In this document: positions 24,559 through 32,466 of the stretch, piece by piece
How positions within the stretch are numbered: the stretch's first letter is position 1
Layout: each line of letters begins with the position of its first letter
Origin: Bacteroidales bacterium
GTDB taxonomy: Bacteria; Bacteroidota; Bacteroidia; Bacteroidales; UBA932
Direction: 5' to 3'
Length of the DNA: 34,778 nt
Assembly (NCBI GenBank): GCA_017428245.1
Contig: JAFRRF010000014.1
Location: forward strand, 1 to 34,778
The notes under the pieces: model-generated
The model's database searches: none
Told to the model about the DNA's origin: nothing
What the model saw: only the letters and a program-made list of their open reading frames with translations
Position numbers and translations under genes: made by a program

Positions 24559-24561
24559 GAT

Positions 24562-25800
24562 ATGGACGCAGATTTAATTCCTACCAGCTGGGAGAAACGG
24601 GGCAACATCATCACTGTCGTCGGTGTGGGCGGCGGTGGCAACAATGCCGTTTCCTATATGTATACCCTTGGACTCAAGGATGTCGATTTCGTAGTCTGCA
24701 ACACCGATATGCAGGCCTTGCAGTCGAGTCCGGTCCCCGCGAAACTCCAGATCGGCCCGGTCCTGACCAAAGGTCTCGGCGCCGGAACCGACTATCTGAC
24801 CGGCCGCAAAGCCGCCGAAGAATCGATCGAAGAAATCAACAAGCTCTTTGCCGGCGACACGCAGATGGTCTTCGTGACCTGCGGTATGGGCGGAGGTACC
24901 GGCACCGGCGCGGCACCGCTCGTGGCCAAGACGGCCAAGGAGATGGGCAAGCTGACCGTGGGCGTGGTCACCGTCCCCTTCCGGGACGAGGGAAAGGAAG
25001 CCCTTTACCGCGCGGTGGAGGGTATCAAGGAACTGAGCAAGCACGTCGACAGCATCCTGGTGATTGACAACCAGAAACTCTACCAGCTCTACGGCAAGAT
25101 GGGTATGAAGAAGGCTTTCTCCAAGGCCGACGAAGTGCTCGCCACGGCCGTCAAGAGCATTGCCGAAATCATCACCAGCAGCGGTTATATCAACGTGGAC
25201 TTCGCCGACGTGAAGAAGGTGATGCAGAACAGCGGCGTGGCCATCATGGGTATCGGCGAGGCGGAAGGCGAAGACCGCGCCACCAAGGCGGTCGAGCAGG
25301 CACTCAACTCTCCGCTGTTGAACGACCTCAACCTGCGCAGCGTCAAGAACGCCCTGATCAACATTACGGGCAGCTCCGACGACGAGCACGGCATCTCGAT
25401 GGAAGAACTCTCGCAGATCATGGATTTCACGACGCAATATACCGGTGCGACCATCAATTTCAAGCGAGGCATCGTCTTCGACGACAATATGGGCGACAAG
25501 ATCAGCGTCACCATCATCGCCACGGGCTTCGAGATGTGGCAGTTGCCGGTCATCGACGAAAACGAGGTCAACCGCGGCAACCGCATCGAGGTCAAATACG
25601 GCCAGGATCTGTTCAAGAACCGCAAGAAAGGCCGCCCCGTCGCACCCGACAATGGAAAGTTGCTCAACAAACAGCGTGTCTCCGGCATTCCGGCGCTGAT
25701 TGTCGATGACGTCCGTCTGATCAAGGAACTGGAAGACGAACCTTCATATACCCGCCGCGAGCGGATGCTGAACGTCAAGGAAACTCCCGTAACCGAATAA
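24562..25800 (+). CDS. ftsZ: Cell division GTPase FtsZ
   Basis: The 412-aa tubulin homologue has VVGVGGGGNNAV (residues 19-30), the tubulin signature CGMGGGTGTGAAPL (107-120), the T4/T6 region VTVPFRDEGKEALYRAVEGI and the T7 synergy loop ADVKKVMQNSGVAIMG. It forms the Z ring. The C-terminal linker is fairly short (about residues 335-385). The terminal peptide PSYTRRERMLNV (near residue 395) corresponds to the IPxFLR motif that contacts FtsA, though altered. It starts 3 nt after ftsA and is followed by gltX only 5 nt downstream, so no terminator closes the dcw cluster here. Confidence 0.98.
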   Translation: MDADLIPTSWEKRGNIITVVGVGGGGNNAVSYMYTLGLKDVDFVVCNTDMQALQSSPVPAKLQIGPVLTKGLGAGTDYLTGRKAAEESIEEINKLFAGDTQMVFVTCGMGGGTGTGAAPLVAKTAKEMGKLTVGVVTVPFRDEGKEALYRAVEGIKELSKHVDSILVIDNQKLYQLYGKMGMKKAFSKADEVLATAVKSIAEIITSSGYINVDFADVKKVMQNSGVAIMGIGEAEGEDRATKAVEQALNSPLLNDLNLRSVKNALINITGSSDDEHGISMEELSQIMDFTTQYTGATINFKRGIVFDDNMGDKISVTIIATGFEMWQLPVIDENEVNRGNRIEVKYGQDLFKNRKKGRPVAPDNGKLLNKQRVSGIPALIVDDVRLIKELEDEPSYTRRERMLNVKETPVTE

Positions 25801-25805
25801 GACGT

Positions 25806-27359
25806 ATGGAAAAAAGACGCAGAGTACGTTTCGCACCGAGCCCGACCGGGCCGCTCCATATGGGCGGCGTCCGGACGGCGCTCTACAATTATCTGTATGC
25901 CAAACAGGCCGGAGGCGATTTCATCCTCCGCATCGAAGATACCGATTCCCAGCGTTTCGTGCCGGGAGCCGAGGCTTACATCATCGAGGCGCTCCGCTGG
26001 TGCGGCATCTACCCCGACGAGGGCGTGGATGAGGCCGGAAACGTGGTGGAAGTCGCATCTGAAAAGCATCCCCACGCGCCCTACCGCCAGTCGCAGCGGC
26101 GCGGCATCTACCGCAAGTATGCGGAAGAACTCGTGGCGAAAGGCTATGCCTATTACGCGTTCGACACGGCTGAAGAGCTTGCGGCGCTCCGCACCGCGGC
26201 CGAGGCCGAAAAGAAGACCTTCACTTATAACTGGGAGACGCGCGGGTCGTTGAAGAATTCGCTGACGCTTCCGGCCGGTGAGGTGGCCCGCCGCGTGGCG
26301 GAAGAGACAGGCTGGACCATCCGGTTCAAGATTCCCGAAAACCGCACCGTGGCCATGGACGACCTGATCCGCGGCCACATTGAGGTCAACAGCAACACCC
26401 TCGACGACAAGGTATTGTGGAAACGCGCCGACGAACTGCCGACCTACCATCTGGCCAATATCGTGGACGATCATCTGATGGAAATTACCGAGGTCATCCG
26501 CGGCGAAGAATGGCTTCCTTCCCTGCCGCTCCACTATCTGCTTTACGAGGCGTTCGGCTGGCAGGATTCGCAGCCGCGCTTCGCGCACCTGTCGCTGCTG
26601 CTCAAGCCCGACGGAAAGGGCAAGCTCAGCAAGCGCGACGGCGACCGGCTCGGGTTCCCCGTATTCCCGCTTCGCTGGGTCAATGCCGAAGGCGAGGTAT
26701 CGCGCGGCTATCGCGAAGACGGATACTATCCCGAAGCCTTCGTCAATATGCTGGCCTTCCTGGGCTGGAATCCGGGCACGGAGCAGGAGATTTTCACGCT
26801 GGAAGAGCTCGTGAAAGTGTTCACGCTGGAGCGCGTCATCAAATCGGGTGCCCGCTTCAATCCCGACAAGGCGAAGTGGTTCAACCAGGAATATCTCCGG
26901 ATGCGGCCCACCGAAAAGCTGGTGGCCGAGTTCCGGGCGGCCGAAGGCGAGCGGGTCGCGGCCTTCTCCGACGAATACATCGGCGGCGTGCTCGACCTGA
27001 TGCGCGAACGCGTCCACTTCCCCACCGAGTTCCACGACGCGACGGCCTTCTTCTTTGAGGCCCCCGCGGAGTACGATCCGGCGGCCGTGGCCAAGTTCTG
27101 GAAAGACGACATCCCGGCGCTGATTCCGCAGGTGCGCGGTTTCATCGCTTCGCTCGAACCTTTCACGAAGGAACACGTGGGCGAATCGATCGAAGGGCTC
27201 ATCCGGGAGAATGGCTGGCCGATGGGCAAAGTGATGAACACTCTCCGGCTTTTCCTCGTAGGCAAGAGTGTCGGCCCCGGTGTCGCCGAAATGATGGCCC
27301 TCCTCGGCAAGGACGAGGTCCTGCGCCGCATTGACAAAGGAATTGCTTCTTTGAAATAA
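25806..27359 (+). CDS. gltX: Glutamyl-tRNA synthetase
   Basis: The 517-aa class Ib synthetase has the HIGH-equivalent RFAPSPTGPLHMGGVRTAL (HMGG at residues 18-21), FILRIEDTDSQR, the KMSKS-equivalent KLSKRDGDRLGFP, WVNAEGEV and an anticodon-binding C-terminal region. It charges tRNA-Glu. A Bacteroidota-like insertion around the KLSKR loop (DRLGFPVFPLRWVNAEGEVSRGYREDGYYPEAFVNMLAFLGWNPG) is visible. Its ATG lies 5 nt after the ftsZ TAA, so it is probably read from dcw transcription. It is the last gene before a 215-bp repeat-bearing gap. Confidence 0.97.
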   Translation: MEKRRRVRFAPSPTGPLHMGGVRTALYNYLYAKQAGGDFILRIEDTDSQRFVPGAEAYIIEALRWCGIYPDEGVDEAGNVVEVASEKHPHAPYRQSQRRGIYRKYAEELVAKGYAYYAFDTAEELAALRTAAEAEKKTFTYNWETRGSLKNSLTLPAGEVARRVAEETGWTIRFKIPENRTVAMDDLIRGHIEVNSNTLDDKVLWKRADELPTYHLANIVDDHLMEITEVIRGEEWLPSLPLHYLLYEAFGWQDSQPRFAHLSLLLKPDGKGKLSKRDGDRLGFPVFPLRWVNAEGEVSRGYREDGYYPEAFVNMLAFLGWNPGTEQEIFTLEELVKVFTLERVIKSGARFNPDKAKWFNQEYLRMRPTEKLVAEFRAAEGERVAAFSDEYIGGVLDLMRERVHFPTEFHDATAFFFEAPAEYDPAAVAKFWKDDIPALIPQVRGFIASLEPFTKEHVGESIEGLIRENGWPMGKVMNTLRLFLVGKSVGPGVAEMMALLGKDEVLRRIDKGIASLK

Positions 27360-27383
27360 AACGACCGGATTGCTTGGGCGCTC

Positions 27384-27494
27384 TGGGTGATTGCTCCGGA
27401 ACCGTCTCGCTCCGCTCGACCCCTCCCACGCCAAGGCGTGGGCCCCTCCCTCTTACAGTGCCGAGGGTGGCATGGGTTCCGGAGCAATCACCCA
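27384..27494. repeat. 111-bp palindromic element with 20-bp perfect terminal inverted repeats
   Basis: The left arm TGGGTGATTGCTCCGGAAC and one further C (27384-27403) is the exact reverse complement of 27475-27494. Inside lies a second perfect hairpin, CCCACGCC-AA-GGCGTGGG (27425-27442), flanked by CCCCTCC words. No coding sequence is evident. The structure resembles a MITE or other dispersed hairpin element; a transcription terminator is less likely because no T tract follows the outer stem. Confidence 0.75.
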
Positions 27495-27539
27495 CCCGCG
27501 CCAGAATCGCAATCCTATACATCATTCTTTGATAAAAAC

Positions 27540-27564
27540 GTCATTCCCGGCTTGACCGGGAATC
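27540..27564 (+). repeat. REP-like hairpin just upstream of rpiB (GTCATTCCCGGCTTGACC...)
   Basis: ATTCCCGG (27543-27550) pairs perfectly with CCGGGAAT (27556-27563) around a CTTGA loop. The same 25-bp block occurs at 10651-10675 on the other strand (21 of 25 identical) and in degenerate form at 7255-7279. It ends 10 nt before the rpiB ATG and would lie in the 5' leader, where it could affect translation or mRNA stability; that role is inference. Confidence 0.65.
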
Positions 27565-27574
27565 TATACTGACT

Positions 27575-28006
27575 ATGAAAATCGGATTAGCATCGGATCA
27601 TGCTGGCTATGAGTATAAGCAGCAATTGATCGCCTACCTGCGGCGGAAAGGTTATTCCGTCGTCGATTATGGGACGCACGGCACGGCCAGCGTCGATTAC
27701 CCCGACTTCGCCCACGCCCTCGCCGAAGGCATCGAGAAAGGCGAAGTGGATAAAGGCATCGCCCTGTGCGGCACCGGCAACGGAATGGCTATGACCCTCA
27801 ACCACCACAAGGGCATTCGCGCCGGCCTGGCCTGGAACCGCGACATCGGCGCCCTGATTTCGCAGCACAACAACGCCAACGTCCTGGTGATGCCCGCCCG
27901 CTTCATCACCCTGACGATGGCCCGTCTCATCGTCAAAACCTGGCTCGAAACCCCGTTTGAAGGTGGAAGACACCAGCGCCGCATCGACAAGATACCTTGT
28001 GCTTGA
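27575..28006 (+). CDS. rpiB: Ribose-5-phosphate isomerase B
   Basis: The 143-aa RpiB/LacAB-family protein interconverts ribose-5-phosphate and ribulose-5-phosphate. Key lines are IGLASDHAGYEYK, VVDYGTHGTASVDYPDFA, the active-site Cys65 in ALCGTGNGMAM, and HNNANVLVMPARFITLTMA. The length and the terminal EGGRHQRRIDKI are standard. The ATG at 27575 has no obvious Shine-Dalgarno and is preceded by the REP-like hairpin. truB starts 22 nt after the stop if its ATG is used. rpiB feeds the same ribose-5-phosphate pool used by Prs, but the two genes are far apart here. Confidence 0.96.
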   Translation: MKIGLASDHAGYEYKQQLIAYLRRKGYSVVDYGTHGTASVDYPDFAHALAEGIEKGEVDKGIALCGTGNGMAMTLNHHKGIRAGLAWNRDIGALISQHNNANVLVMPARFITLTMARLIVKTWLETPFEGGRHQRRIDKIPCA

Positions 28007-28028
28007 CGGATGCCCCGTCGGAGAAGGC

Positions 28029-28799
28029 ATGCCCGCCTTCTTCGAAGAGCGTCTCTCGCACGACCTGGCGGATTACCCCGACGGGATTGTCCTCCCTTTG
28101 GACAAACCCTACCGCTGGACCTCCGCCGACCTGGTGCGCAAATGTAAATTCACCCTGCAGAAACACTTTGGCCTCCGCAAGCTGAAAGTCGGCCATGCCG
28201 GCACCCTTGACCCGCTCGCCACGGGCTTGCTACTGGTGTGCATCGGCAAAGCCACCAAGCTTGCGGAGGTGCTGCAGGCGTCTGAAAAAGAGTATCTGGC
28301 TACCGTCGAATTCGGCGCCACCACCGCCTCGTTCGACCTGGAGCAGCCCATCGACCAGTTCTTCCCCTACGACCATATCACCGAAGAGGCCGTCCGGGCC
28401 GTCCTGCCCCAGTTCATCGGACCGCAGGACCAGGTCCCGCCCGTCTTTTCCGCCAAGATCGTGAACGGCTTGCGTGCCTACGAGTACGCCCGTAGCGGCG
28501 AACCGCTGGAGCTGCGCACCAACCGCATTGAAATTTACGACATTTCGCTCGAAAACTTCACGCTCCGCAACGAGATGACCGGCGACGGCTACGTGGTCGA
28601 CGAAGTCGTCCGCCACGTCCACAACTACCACACCTCCTCGACCAGCGACGGAACCCGTCCCGCCGCCACGCTCCGCATCCGCTGCTCCCGCGGAACCTAC
28701 ATCCGCTCCCTGGCTCGCGACCTGGGCCTCGCCCTGGGCTCCGGCGCCTACCTCACCGCCCTGCGCCGCACCGCCAGCGGCGATTTCCGCCTGCCCTGA
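28029..28799 (+). CDS. truB: tRNA pseudouridine(55) synthase TruB
   Basis: The 256-aa protein has VLPLDKPYRWTSADLVRKCK and the catalytic motif VGHAGTLDPLATGLLLV with Asp61. It continues with KEYLATVEFGATTASFDLE, QVPPVFSAKIVNGLRAYEYAR and RCSRGTYIRSLARDLG, all typical of TruB, which makes pseudouridine 55 in the T loop of tRNAs. The start ATG at 28029 is chosen because GGAG (28020-28023) lies 5 nt upstream. The frame is open from about 27957, and GTG at 27963 or 27999 would overlap rpiB. A clear PUA domain is not visible. Confidence 0.94.
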   Translation: MPAFFEERLSHDLADYPDGIVLPLDKPYRWTSADLVRKCKFTLQKHFGLRKLKVGHAGTLDPLATGLLLVCIGKATKLAEVLQASEKEYLATVEFGATTASFDLEQPIDQFFPYDHITEEAVRAVLPQFIGPQDQVPPVFSAKIVNGLRAYEYARSGEPLELRTNRIEIYDISLENFTLRNEMTGDGYVVDEVVRHVHNYHTSSTSDGTRPAATLRIRCSRGTYIRSLARDLGLALGSGAYLTALRRTASGDFRLP

Positions 28800-28837
28800 T
28801 CTTTCCGCTGCAACGGAAACAGCTTATAATCAACTAA

Positions 28838-28884
28838 TTACGTAAAGTGACCCCCTCGTTTTTCAAGGGGGTCACTTTACGTAA
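28838..28884. repeat. Perfect 19-bp inverted repeat with 9-nt loop
   Basis: TTACGTAAAGTGACCCCCT (28838-28856) is exactly complementary to 28866-28884 across the loop CGTTTTTCA. Each arm carries TACGTA at its outer end. It sits 38 bp after truB and 76 bp before the next promoter box. There is no T run after the stem, so it is not a standard rho-independent terminator. A mobile hairpin, an excision scar or a protein-binding palindrome are alternatives. Confidence 0.85.
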
Positions 28885-28936
28885 ATGCCTAATAGACAGA
28901 TGCGTACATTGCAGCGATAGTTTTGCTGGTGACCCG

Positions 28937-28968
28937 TTTGCGAATCAAACAGAATAGCGGTACCTTTG
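28937..28968 (+). promoter_or_regulatory. Promoter of the acid phosphatase gene (TTTG -N20- TACCTTTG)
   Basis: TTTG at 28937-28940 and TACCTTTG at 28961-28968 are separated by 20 bp, the ideal layout of the Bacteroidota -33/-7 promoter. The predicted leader to the ATG at 28988 is about 16 nt. Confidence 0.8.
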
Positions 28969-28987
28969 TAATATAATCATAAAACCT

Positions 28988-30502
28988 ATGAAAAAACTTC
29001 TGGCCATCCTGGCGACAGCCTTGCTTTTCGAGAGCCTCTGCACGGCGCTCCGGGCGCAGGACATTCACCTGTATCTGACGGAACACGAACTTCCCAATCT
29101 GGTCAAGTGTCTCCCGCCGCCGCCCGATACGATCGGCGAAGCGTTCACGCACGACATTATGCGCTATATGTGGGGCAAGAACCAGCGGCTCGACCCGGAG
29201 CGTCTCGCCCAGGCCAAACGCGATGCGATCTGGAGTCTCGACACGGTCCGCGTCATCTACAGCGAGCCTTTCGGCTACGAGATCGATCCGGTGAAGACGC
29301 CGGAGATCTACAAACTCTTCGTCAACGGCGTTTCGAGCATTGAGCAGATCCGATTCCGGCCCAAGGCCCATTATTTCCGGATGCGGCCCTATGCCCGTTT
29401 CCACGAGAGTTCCATCTTCCCACAGGATGACGAGTGGCTGGCTACCGAGGGCTCCTACCCTTCCGGGCACACCATCCGCGCCTGGAGCACGGCCCTGGTC
29501 CTGACGGAAGTGAACCCGGCAGCGGCGGAAGCGCTTTTCCGCCGGGCGGTTGAAAGCGGCGAGAGCCGCGTGATCGCCGGCTGCCACTGGCAGAGCGACG
29601 TCGATGCCAGCGCCTCGGCTGCCTGCATCGGCTACGCCTTCCTGCAGGCCAATCCCGAGTACCGGGCCCAGGCCGAACGCGCTCGCGCGGAATTCAAGCG
29701 CATTTCGGGCCTGCCGTCGCTCAAGCCGGAATTCGTCTGCGACTTCGCCGACTGGACGCCCGAGGCCGAAGAAGTGACGGGCTCCACGCAGGGTTTCACT
29801 ATGCACGGCGACTACGCCTTCGTATTGCACGACAAGGGCCGCCTCTGCATCTTCGATATGAAAAAACGTAAGATGGTGGCCAATTATCTGATGGAAGGCA
29901 ATACCTCACACTGCAACAACGCCTGCTTCGGCGTGGAGAAAGCAACGCGCCGGTCGCAGTTCCCGCTGCTGTATGTCGCCTCCTGCGGCGGCGAAAACTG
30001 CTGCTACGTGACCGACGTCACACTGAAGGGCAGCCGCATCGTCCAGAAGATCTTCTACACCGGAACCGACTATGCCGGCACCATCGACTGGTGTCTCGAT
30101 GCCGAGAACGGTTTCATCTACACCTATGGCGGGCGAAACGGCGGCTACAAGCTGCTCAAGAAGTTCCGCCTTCCGCGTCTGGCGGACTCCGACGGAAACG
30201 GAGAAGTACACCTGACCGACGCCGACGTGCTCGATGTTACGCGGCTCGAAAGCGGCATCAACATCTGGCAGGGAAGCATCGTCCGCGGACGCTACGCCTA
30301 TCTGCCGGACGGCTATGCTCCGCACGAGCTGTTCGTCCACGTGGTGGATCTCGATGAAAAAAGGATCGTCCTGAGCCGGAACATCACCGATCTGGTCGAC
30401 GAACCCGAAGGCATCTGCCTGAAAGACGGTTTCGCCTGGGTCGTCTTCAATACCACTGACGGCCCCCGCCACTCCCGGCTCTGGCGTTTCAGCCTCGATT
30501 AG
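28988..30502 (+). CDS. Class A (PAP2-type) acid phosphatase fused to a propeller-like C-terminal domain
   Basis: The 504-aa exported protein has a signal peptide (residues 1-23, ending LRAQD). Its vanadium-peroxidase/PAP2 domain carries all three phosphatase motifs: KX6RP (Lys126 to Arg133-Pro134), PSGH (158-161) and SRX5HX2SD (Ser193-Arg194, His200, Ser203-Asp204). This matches PhoN-type non-specific acid phosphatases (about 250 aa). Residues 250-504 form an extra domain with repeated blade-like units (GDYAFVLHDKGRLCIFDMKKRKMV; PLLYVASCGGENCCYVTDV; GFIYTYGGRNGGYKLLKKF; GRYAYLPDGYAPHELFVHVVDL), resembling a beta-propeller. It probably acts in the periplasm on organic phosphoesters. It converges on the 30515 gene with a 12-bp gap. 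Confidence 0.85.
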   Translation: MKKLLAILATALLFESLCTALRAQDIHLYLTEHELPNLVKCLPPPPDTIGEAFTHDIMRYMWGKNQRLDPERLAQAKRDAIWSLDTVRVIYSEPFGYEIDPVKTPEIYKLFVNGVSSIEQIRFRPKAHYFRMRPYARFHESSIFPQDDEWLATEGSYPSGHTIRAWSTALVLTEVNPAAAEALFRRAVESGESRVIAGCHWQSDVDASASAACIGYAFLQANPEYRAQAERARAEFKRISGLPSLKPEFVCDFADWTPEAEEVTGSTQGFTMHGDYAFVLHDKGRLCIFDMKKRKMVANYLMEGNTSHCNNACFGVEKATRRSQFPLLYVASCGGENCCYVTDVTLKGSRIVQKIFYTGTDYAGTIDWCLDAENGFIYTYGGRNGGYKLLKKFRLPRLADSDGNGEVHLTDADVLDVTRLESGINIWQGSIVRGRYAYLPDGYAPHELFVHVVDLDEKRIVLSRNITDLVDEPEGICLKDGFAWVVFNTTDGPRHSRLWRFSLD

Positions 30503-30514
30503 CAGACATCTCCG

Positions 30515-31045
30515 TCACTTCCGGTTCCAGCCCAGCAGTCGCATCACGGCTTCCAGACGGGTGAGACGCAGGTTGAACTCCGCCAGTTCAGCTTCGGACG
30601 GTGTTTCTTCAGAAACGCCCTTGAGTTGGTCCCAGGTCCATTTCGCCTTGAGAATCGTGCCGTCGGGTGTACGAGCCAGGCCTTCGCCATGTCGGGATCC
30701 GCGCTTCCAGGGGCAGAGGGAATACTCCTCCTGCAAAGCCCCGGTCGCTGCGTCGGGAGAGACATAGCGGGCGATGCCATATCCGTCGGCAAAAGAATTC
30801 CGGTCGGATTTGGATTCGGAACCCGAACCCAGATAAAGGAAAGCCCGATCCTGCGAATAGATGCAAACGGTTGTATCGTTGATGAGGATACACTCCAGTT
30901 TTTCCTTCTGGTACTGTACCGACGGGGTCTGGTTCAGTTGCTTCATCTGCCATTCGAGATACGAGTGCCTTTGGGCAGAAAGCAGGGAAGGCAGTCCGAT
31001 CAGCAGAATTGTAAGCAAACAGTATGTCACCGGCGTACGTTTCAT
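30515..31045 (-). CDS. Exported small protein with MORN-like segment, function unknown
   Basis: The 176-aa protein has a signal peptide (residues 1-24, ending LLSAQ). A middle region is rich in polar residues and aromatics. A MORN-like line GSRHGEGLARTPDGTILKAKWTWDQLKG follows, then a helical C terminus. I do not recognise a named family. Its ATG overlaps the upstream transducer stop by 4 nt (ATGA), so it is the last gene of a three-gene operon. A role at the cell envelope next to the transducer and the macroglobulin-like protein is inferred from position only. Confidence 0.75.
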   Translation of the reverse strand: MKRTPVTYCLLTILLIGLPSLLSAQRHSYLEWQMKQLNQTPSVQYQKEKLECILINDTTVCIYSQDRAFLYLGSGSESKSDRNSFADGYGIARYVSPDAATGALQEEYSLCPWKRGSRHGEGLARTPDGTILKAKWTWDQLKGVSEETPSEAELAEFNLRLTRLEAVMRLLGWNRK

Positions 31046-32466
31046 AGCAGAGTCAGATACTGGTCACGGTGCGGCGAATCCGATGAAAGGATAACCTTCT
31101 TGATGCCACTTTTCTTGGTATGGACGGTGGCATCGGAAGCCATTTCCATCAGCAGGCGGATGGTCGCGGCATCGAAACCAGCGAAGACATAACTCATAAA
31201 ACGGAACGTTTCCTCCTGATAAGAAGGAAAATCATCCCGGAAGTGCGCCATCACGTCGTCCAGGTCGCGGTTGATCATCGCTTCGAACTGTTTCTGACCC
31301 CGCTTGTCGAGCCGGATATCCTTGATCAACTGGCTTAGTTGATAATACACGCCCCGTTCCCTGTCGGGAGAATTCTGCACGATTTCGCTGATCCGGCCTA
31401 CTTTCTGGAAATATGACTGATACAATTTCGCATAGTCGGACCGCAGGCGCGCCTGCGACAACGAGAGTTCATCGCGCTGGTTCTCCATCGAAGACGCCCA
31501 GTCGAGCAGTTCAGCCCGCTCAAATCGAGTCTTCCGGTCACGACGACGGAATAAAAGAAAGGCCGCCGCCAGCAACAGAAGCAGGATCAGCAGGATCAGG
31601 CCGCCGATGACGCCCATCGACCGGTCGCGGGCCCTGATCCGTTCATTCTCCAGCACATAATAATCACGTTGGGCTCGGACAGCCGACTGGCGAAGCATTC
31701 GCAGCATACCGCTGTGCTGACGCCTCGCGGCCTGTTCAAGCAGGTCGAACGCCGTCCGGTAATCGCCCTGCAAGGCGAGGGTCCGGCTTTTCCAGACCTG
31801 ATAGGCAGGGCTTTCCGCCCACCCCGATGAAACCATCTCCTTGAAAACAGCCTCGGCGCGCGTCTTTTCACCCGTGGAGGCCAAGGCATACGCATACGCG
31901 CCCCAATGATCCGGACTGTCCATCACATCCGTCAGGGTCAGTGCCTCCTCGAAGAGAGAGACGGCCCGGTCTGGATCGTCAAGATCCTGCACGGACAGCA
32001 AGGCTGCATCGGCAAGCATCCGGGGCAAATCCGCCTCGGGCAAGCCGCGTTCAGCCAGCATAACCGTATATAAGGAATCTGCTGCCGTGAAGTCTTCCAG
32101 GCCGACCCGGGCACGGGCCATCCGGTATATCGCTGCACCGGCCAACCTGGAATCGGACAGGCGTGTGAAAACAGCCCTGGCACTGTCGGCCGAAGCAAGC
32201 GCCTCGGCGAAGAAACAGGTATTGGCATAGGCATCCGACAGGGCGAGAAGGATCCGGCCCAGAAAGGCGTCCTCGTGCATGCGGGCGGCGGCTTCTCCGG
32301 CCTGCGTCAGCGAAAGAACGGCCTCGTCGTACCTGCCCTCCACCATCTGCAGTTCACCCTGCGCAAAGCCTTCCTGTGCAAGGGATGCACGGGACCCGCC
32401 GCTGCCGCAGGAAACCGCCGGCAGCAAGGCCAACCCTGCCATTATGAAAGAAAGGCGTGTCTTCAT
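31042..32466 (-). CDS. TPR lipoprotein-type transmembrane transducer with HTH-like cytoplasmic domain
   Basis: The 474-aa protein has a lipobox-like signal end (LLPAVSC, Cys20). Several TPR-like helical pairs follow (about residues 30-265, such as FAQGELQMVEGRYDEAVLSLTQAGEAA). A TM helix spans about 284-305 and is followed by an RRRDRK stop-transfer. A coiled-coil (about 310-365) leads to a C-terminal domain ending ETFRFMSYVFAGFDAATIRLLMEMASDATVHTKKSGIKKVI, which resembles the helix-turn-helix ends of Bacteroidota TPR regulators. The TPR part is inferred to be periplasmic and the HTH-like part cytoplasmic. It is translationally coupled to both neighbours by ATGA overlaps, suggesting it senses or controls them. 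Confidence 0.8.
   Translation of the reverse strand: MKTRLSFIMAGLALLPAVSCGSGGSRASLAQEGFAQGELQMVEGRYDEAVLSLTQAGEAAARMHEDAFLGRILLALSDAYANTCFFAEALASADSARAVFTRLSDSRLAGAAIYRMARARVGLEDFTAADSLYTVMLAERGLPEADLPRMLADAALLSVQDLDDPDRAVSLFEEALTLTDVMDSPDHWGAYAYALASTGEKTRAEAVFKEMVSSGWAESPAYQVWKSRTLALQGDYRTAFDLLEQAARRQHSGMLRMLRQSAVRAQRDYYVLENERIRARDRSMGVIGGLILLILLLLLAAAFLLFRRRDRKTRFERAELLDWASSMENQRDELSLSQARLRSDYAKLYQSYFQKVGRISEIVQNSPDRERGVYYQLSQLIKDIRLDKRGQKQFEAMINRDLDDVMAHFRDDFPSYQEETFRFMSYVFAGFDAATIRLLMEMASDATVHTKKSGIKKVILSSDSPHRDQYLTLL

Noticed and set aside
28802-28819. TTTCCG...CGGAAA hairpin after truB as a terminator
   Set aside because: The stem is only 6 bp with no T tract, too weak to call.
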